DNA of 64,000 nt from Molanna angustata (Eukaryota > Arthropoda > Insecta > Trichoptera > Molannidae): NCBI GenBank assembly GCA_963576475.1, contig OY754970.1:37723447-37787446 (forward strand). The letters run 5' to 3'. Positions 59,623 through 64,000 of the stretch are shown here, piece by piece (the first letter of the stretch is position 1; the number at the start of each line of letters is the position of its first letter). The notes under the pieces were generated by a model that saw only the letters and a program-made list of their open reading frames with translations, did no database searches and was not told the origin of the DNA. The position numbers and the translations under genes were made by a program.

Positions 59623-60762
59623 TTAAGAGGACATATAACGCTAAATCTAGTGACTGAAAACAGGATATATTTAAACCGTATAATGCACTATAAAGTAACG
59701 TGTTAATAAGGGTTACTACTATGCCGTGTGTCAAAAAGGGTTTATACGTGATTTTTATTATTGGAAACCCAAATTTTTTTTTTTTTTCGATTTTAAGAAT
59801 AAACCTGAATTGAAATGAAAAAAATATCACGGTCATTCACTTACATTTATTTCTCTACGACGCAAAGTTATGGAGTAATTTTTAAAAAATGCCGAAAAAA
59901 AATTTTTTTTAGGGGAATTTATCTTGTATTTGAAAATTATGTGACCAAACATTCACTAGAGAAATGTTGAAAATAACTACTTATAGTATTTTATTTAGAA
60001 ACTCACTGTTTAACATATTTAAGGGTGGGACTGCTGCCAACGTACCTATTTTTCAATTTGATATACCATCATTATTTCTTATCAAATCGTTTTGAAAAAA
60101 ATAATTTAGATAGTTTTGTTATTAATTAAGAAAAATATATCTTTAATTTTTGATAATGTTCTGTATAAATTCTTGTAGAAAAATAATAGCACACCCCGAT
60201 TTTCGACGTTTATCTTATATTTTTAATAAAATATAAAGCGTAGTTCAACATATTTTTTTTTAAATTAAAGAAGACAAAAATATCTAGAAAAATATTTTAT
60301 GACGTTGCATTAGCATTATTGCTTCAGGTTTAGTAAATAAACCTAAAAAACATTTATTTTCCATTCAGAGCCATTGCGAAATAAAAGTTTTTTTGTTTAT
60401 TAACTTAACCTGATGCATTAATGCAACAATACATCGTGTTTTTCCAGATATTTTGATCCTCTTTAATTTATAAAAAAATATAATGCTCTTTACCTTATAG
60501 TTTTTTTAGAAATTTAAGATAAATGTCAAAAATTGGGGTATGGTTATTATTTTCCTACAAGAATATATACAGAACATAATTAAAAAGTTAAGGTACATTT
60601 TTCTTTATTAATATCCTAACTAACTAGGTATTTTTTTTTCAAAATGATTCGTTTTATAGTAATGATGCAAATTCAAATTGAAAAAATAGGTACGTTGGGA
60701 GCAGTCACCATCTTAAGAAATTTCAATTAATATTATGTTTAGGTTTATATTTAGAGTTTTAA
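59623..60762 (+). mobile_element. TTAA MITE (family 1), split by a larger MITE
   Basis: Begins TTAAGAGGACATATAACGC at 59623 and runs through GGGTTTATACGTGATTTTTA and TTTATTTCTCTACGACG to AACATATTTAA at 60022. After the insert it resumes GAAATTTCAATTAATATTAT and GGTTTATATTTAGAGTTTTAA. The resumed part matches the end of the copy at 34160-34655 read inverted. Confidence 0.8.
60023..60712. mobile_element. ~690-bp palindromic MITE (family 2), TTAA target
   Basis: TTAA lies at 60019-60022 and 60713-60716. Left end GGGTGGGACTGCTGCCAACG, right end complement GATGGTGACTGCTCCCAACG. The arms extend about 300 bp inwards; landmarks such as CCCCGATTTT, TGTTCTGTATA and AACCTAAAAAACATTT recur inverted or mark the asymmetric centre. 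There is no coding frame. Transposition by a TTAA-specific (piggyBac-like) transposase is inferred. Confidence 0.85.
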
Positions 60763-61438
60763 AAAACACTGCAAGGTATGGTTATTGAACAAGCAAGGGT
60801 GCCAGCAGTCACAGATATTAAAAAAATCAAATCTGTATTTTTATGCCTTTTCTATTCTATTCAATTTTTATAGGTTATGTAGTTTGTTATTTCTATGTTT
60901 TTTGATGTCCCAAGGCATTGATGAAAATCAGCAACACTCCAGGGAAACCTGGTAGTGTGCCTTTTTGCTGTCCATTATTGTTAAAACATATGTTTTTTTT
61001 AAAAGAACATTGTATTTTTACAACAATAGTGCATTCAAATAGACGTTTTTATTATTATTATATTCCCCCTTAATGCCTGACTATAACTTTTATTATTATG
61101 ATGATGATACTTGAATGTTTGCTTGCTGGTGTACCTAATTGTCACTGGTCGCATGCACTGATAATCTTCACTTGCTCAACATATACACAACAATCGTACT
61201 ATGACTCACTTATTTTATTGGTTTTTGATAATGTCGATCGACAGATGATATGTTCTGACCGGATGATGAAAGAGGATAAGAGAAGGAAATGTATTGTGGT
61301 GTATGAGAAAAAGAGGAACAATTATATCAGTAGAATAAGTACCTATAGGTTGGTTGTATCAGTTTTGCATGGAACATATTTAAATATTGAAAATAGTTGC
61401 ATAGATTATGATTGAATTGTTTTTAACAGTAGTCATAC
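60763..61438. other. AT-rich stretch, nothing recognised
   Basis: A 105-codon plus frame at 61098-61415 has no recognisable motif or regulatory context. Confidence 0.4.
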
Positions 61439-61514
61439 ATTATTTAGATACCGTCTAAATAATGTATACCGTCTAAATAATGTATAGAAGTATACTAAGT
61501 AGTATACTTCTATA
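61439..61514. repeat. Tandem 18-mer plus two hairpins
   Basis: ATTATTTAGA at 61439-61448 pairs with TCTAAATAAT. TACCGTCTAAATAATGTA occurs twice back to back (61449-61466, 61467-61484). TATAGAAGTATACT (61483-61496) pairs with 61501-61514 around AAGT. Confidence 0.75.
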
Positions 61515-62229
61515 TTATCTGTGGATACCGTCACACCGTGAACAGAGAAAAACCGAACGTCACACATTTCTATCATTCCATAGTTCATATTTTCTACTTA
61601 ACCTTTTACAGGCTCGTTATTCAGGAGCATAATAGTAAGTTAATTTCAAGATAATTTACATTTTTTTTTGTTTATCTGACGAATTGAAAAAAAATGAAAA
61701 TAACATTTTATTCTATGGTAAAACCTATGATTTACCATAGAAGAAGAAGTCAGATAGGTACTTGTAGTAAATTAAATGTAAGATGTAGCTCAGTGTAATA
61801 AATAAACAACACGTAATAATAGTTATTAAACGTGTTTTTTTTCTTCTTTACGTATCAATAGATCATATCATAGCGATGCTTAAATGAGTAGAGTAGGTCC
61901 CTACCTAAAAAATCCGTGACTCATCAGATCAGTAGATATATACAAACGATAAATTACCATGTGCGTAATGTTTCGACCTACCTATGTATAATCTACCTTA
62001 TGAAATTTGTGACAATTGTCCAGTCCGTCTGCTATAGGTTAGGTTCAGTGGCGTAGCTACCTGACGGCAGAGTCATGCGAAGCACGAGGACCCAAATTTA
62101 TTTAATAAATCAGTGTCATAAAGTACAAACATAATAAAGTACGTATTTATTATTGCTTTTCTTGTGTACATTTTCAGAAAAAGTAGATGAGTATTTTCTT
62201 ATTATTATTCAATATTTTTAAATTAAATA
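61515..62229. other. AT-rich stretch with one 12-bp hairpin
   Basis: TTCTATGGTAAA (61711-61722) pairs with TTTACCATAGAA (61731-61742). Nothing else was recognised. Confidence 0.45.
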
Positions 62230-62290
62230 AATTGCAAACTCTTCCCAGCAACGTTACGTAGTGTGCTTCTTCGGAAGAGTACAAACAACC
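62230..62290 (+). pseudogene. Non-LTR polymerase scrap (ARLWN type), plus strand
   Basis: LPSNVT, a TAG, then CASSEEY aligns with LPNATSCASSEEY at 8637-8966. Only some 60 bp survive, in the opposite orientation to the other two copies. Confidence 0.55.
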
Positions 62291-62350
62291 CAAATTATAT
62301 TATCTGGTGTTTCATACGAAGCCATGATAAAAATATAATATGTATAAACG

Positions 62351-62560
62351 TCCATCCATCCATACCATCACGTCATTTTCCTATTTGGGGTAAGCCGAGA
62401 GAACCGAATGCCAGACTCCTCCCTCTTGATACACATTTCTCGCTCATTCACGTCCATGCATCGTCTCATACACGCTCTTCTGTTATTCTTATATCTAACG
62501 TCTTCATCTTTCAATATACCATTTATGTGCTCGTGCCAAATTTCCCTCTACTTTTCGTTC
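62351..62560 (-). pseudogene. Polymerase tail (GRPRKGW family) with 3' microsatellite end
   Basis: The minus strand reads HEHINGILKDEDVRYKNNRR, ACMRRCMDVNEREM, then RFSRLT. It is followed by CCCAAATAGGAAAATGACGT, GATGGTATGGATGGATGGA. The polymerase frame thus runs directly into the GTGATGGTATG end seen at 23355 and 24515, tying those repeats to this LINE. The plus-strand 131-codon frame is a shadow. Confidence 0.8.
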
Positions 62561-63537
62561 CCCTTTTATCATCCTTATTTTTTTTCAGACGTTCTTCGCT
62601 CGCTATCGTCGGCGCGACAATAGGACGTCCACGTACGACGTCGTTACGAATACTATAATATACTGTGTACCGCGAGAACAGATCTTAGATTCAATAACAA
62701 CATGATTATGGGAAAGGCTTGAGTTTTTTTCCATTAGGTCCTAAATATTGAAATTACGCTATTGGTTCTGTTAGATACTGTCATACACGACATACTTCGT
62801 AGTCGCTACTGGGCTACGTTAAGTATTTTAAACTATCTCAGCGGTCGACAAACTCATAGCCTATGACTTATAACCGAGCCAAATATCAACAGTACCTATA
62901 ACGATGGAAATATCAATATATTTAAAGCCATTTTTTAAACTTAAACTTTGTAGGCAATAACAGTTACACATAGCTTAGCTCACACGGTTGGCGGTCTGCA
63001 CACTAGTTTGAAAAATGATCTTAGCTGTGCCAGCTATGGTAAACTAACATAGCTTAGTTTTTGGCCTGAAATCGGCTATGTTTCTGTTTATTTTTTATTA
63101 TTTCTGTTAATTCTTTTACATTCAATAACATGTAACTTTAGACCAAATTGAAAAAGTACTACCTCAGAACAGACTCGTCCAGTGAGGCAGTAAATTTCCA
63201 AATAGAAACTATTGTACATGGTATGTTTATCGTTTAAGTTTTTTTTGTTACTATAGTTACTTTTTTGTTATTGTAATATAGGTATATGTAAATAATGGAA
63301 AATATATTTTTTTAATTATTATTACGTCTATCTCATTTTGTTCATTCTCTCTTTATACCTTCCTCAATACTCGACACTACAGCGTCATCTCTCAGTATGG
63401 TGAATACAGTCATTAAAAATAGTAAAAAATAATAAACTTTTATATCTTGATTAAATTATAAGTACGTTGTATTAAAATTTACGTCATATCTGCAGGCTTA
63501 TATTTCGATAATGGCGGCTTTCGATTTTTAGAATTCC
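62561..63537. other. AT-rich stretch with short dispersed repeats
   Basis: 63162-63200 repeats the CCTCAGAACAGACT and GAGGCAGT words of 22852. 62965-63075 has an irregular repeat of CATAGCTTAG and AGCTATG words. A CpG patch at 62600-62650 is unexplained. Confidence 0.4.
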
Positions 63538-63541
63538 TTAA

Positions 63542-64000
63542 GAGGGTGACTGCTGCCAACGTACCTATTTTTTCAATTTGATATACCATCATTATTACTA
63601 AACGAATCATTTTGAAAAAAATAACCTAGTTAGTTTGAATATTAATAAAGAGAATAATACCTTAACTTTTTGATTATGTTCTGTATATATTCTTGTAGGA
63701 AAATAATAAGCATACCCCGATTTTAGACATTTATCTTAAATTTCTAAAAAAATATAAGGTATAGAGCAATAAATTTTTTTATAAATTAAAGAAGAACAAA
63801 ATACCTGGAAAAATATGATATGACGTTGCATTAACGCATCAGGTTAAGTAAATAAACCAAAAAAACTTTTATTACGCAATGGCGCTGAATGGAAAATAAA
63901 TGTTTTTTAGGTTTATTTACTAAACCTGAAGCATTAATGCAACGTCACATCATATTTTTCTAGATATTTTTGTCTTCTTTAATTTAAAAAAAATATATTA
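63542..64000. mobile_element. Palindromic MITE (family 2), copy 2, cut by window end
   Basis: Follows TTAA at 63538-63541 and starts GAGGGTGACTGCTGCCAACG. It matches 60023-60712 over its left arm and centre; the rest lies beyond the window. Its centre is the reverse complement of the centre of the first copy. Confidence 0.85.

Noticed and set aside
61098..61415. 105-codon plus-strand frame
   Set aside because: No recognisable motif and no supporting signals.
62263..62658. 131-codon plus-strand frame
   Set aside because: Most of it is antisense to the polymerase tail at 62351-62560.

Overview
The window looks like non-coding euchromatin from an insect nuclear genome, most likely a moth or butterfly. 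It is AT-rich, I recognise no intact host gene, and every reading frame I can name is a broken piece of a transposable element. The lepidopteran guess rests on three things: a small Helitron of a type familiar to me from that order, tRNA-derived SINEs with a TAAA-type tail, and frequent GTAGGTACCTAC words. The guess is inference; no species-level marker is visible.

Layout. 1-10 kb: C-terminal pieces of non-LTR retrotransposon polymerases, palindromic MITEs, SINE copies, and a perfect fold-back at 5312-5492. 10-17 kb: a complete-looking non-autonomous Helitron (10370-10844), a polymerase scrap, and two CpG-richer stretches (12345-12580 and 16600-16990) that are the best candidates for host promoter or 5' exon sequence. 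17-24 kb: a fold-back, a three-layer nest (SINE inside a palindromic MITE inside a TTAA MITE), a 29-bp minisatellite, and more SINEs and LINE 3' ends. 26.7 kb: a cluster of short self-complementary AGCAGT words. 28.7-33.7 kb: a composite block present twice in direct orientation, built from a ~65-bp array, a CT-rich minisatellite and a tandem array whose unit is itself a LINE 3' end. 34-48 kb: a complete TTAA MITE, a LINE piece split by a MITE with a 3-bp TAA duplication, a reverse-transcriptase pseudogene with YADD, a Tc1/mariner scrap and a near-perfect 216-bp palindrome. 49-60 kb: a repeat with a residual reading frame, and two copies of a ~0.8-1.0 kb unknown repeat, one carrying a 90-bp LINE insertion with clear target duplication. 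59.6-64 kb: a TTAA MITE split by a ~690-bp palindromic MITE; a second copy of the latter runs off the end of the window.

The elements do not form a pathway. What the window records is an order of insertions, readable from nesting and target-site duplications, plus local tandem amplification. I found no convincing new functional system. The strongest observations are the nests, the LINE-end-derived tandem array, the very young palindromes and the AGCAGT locus.
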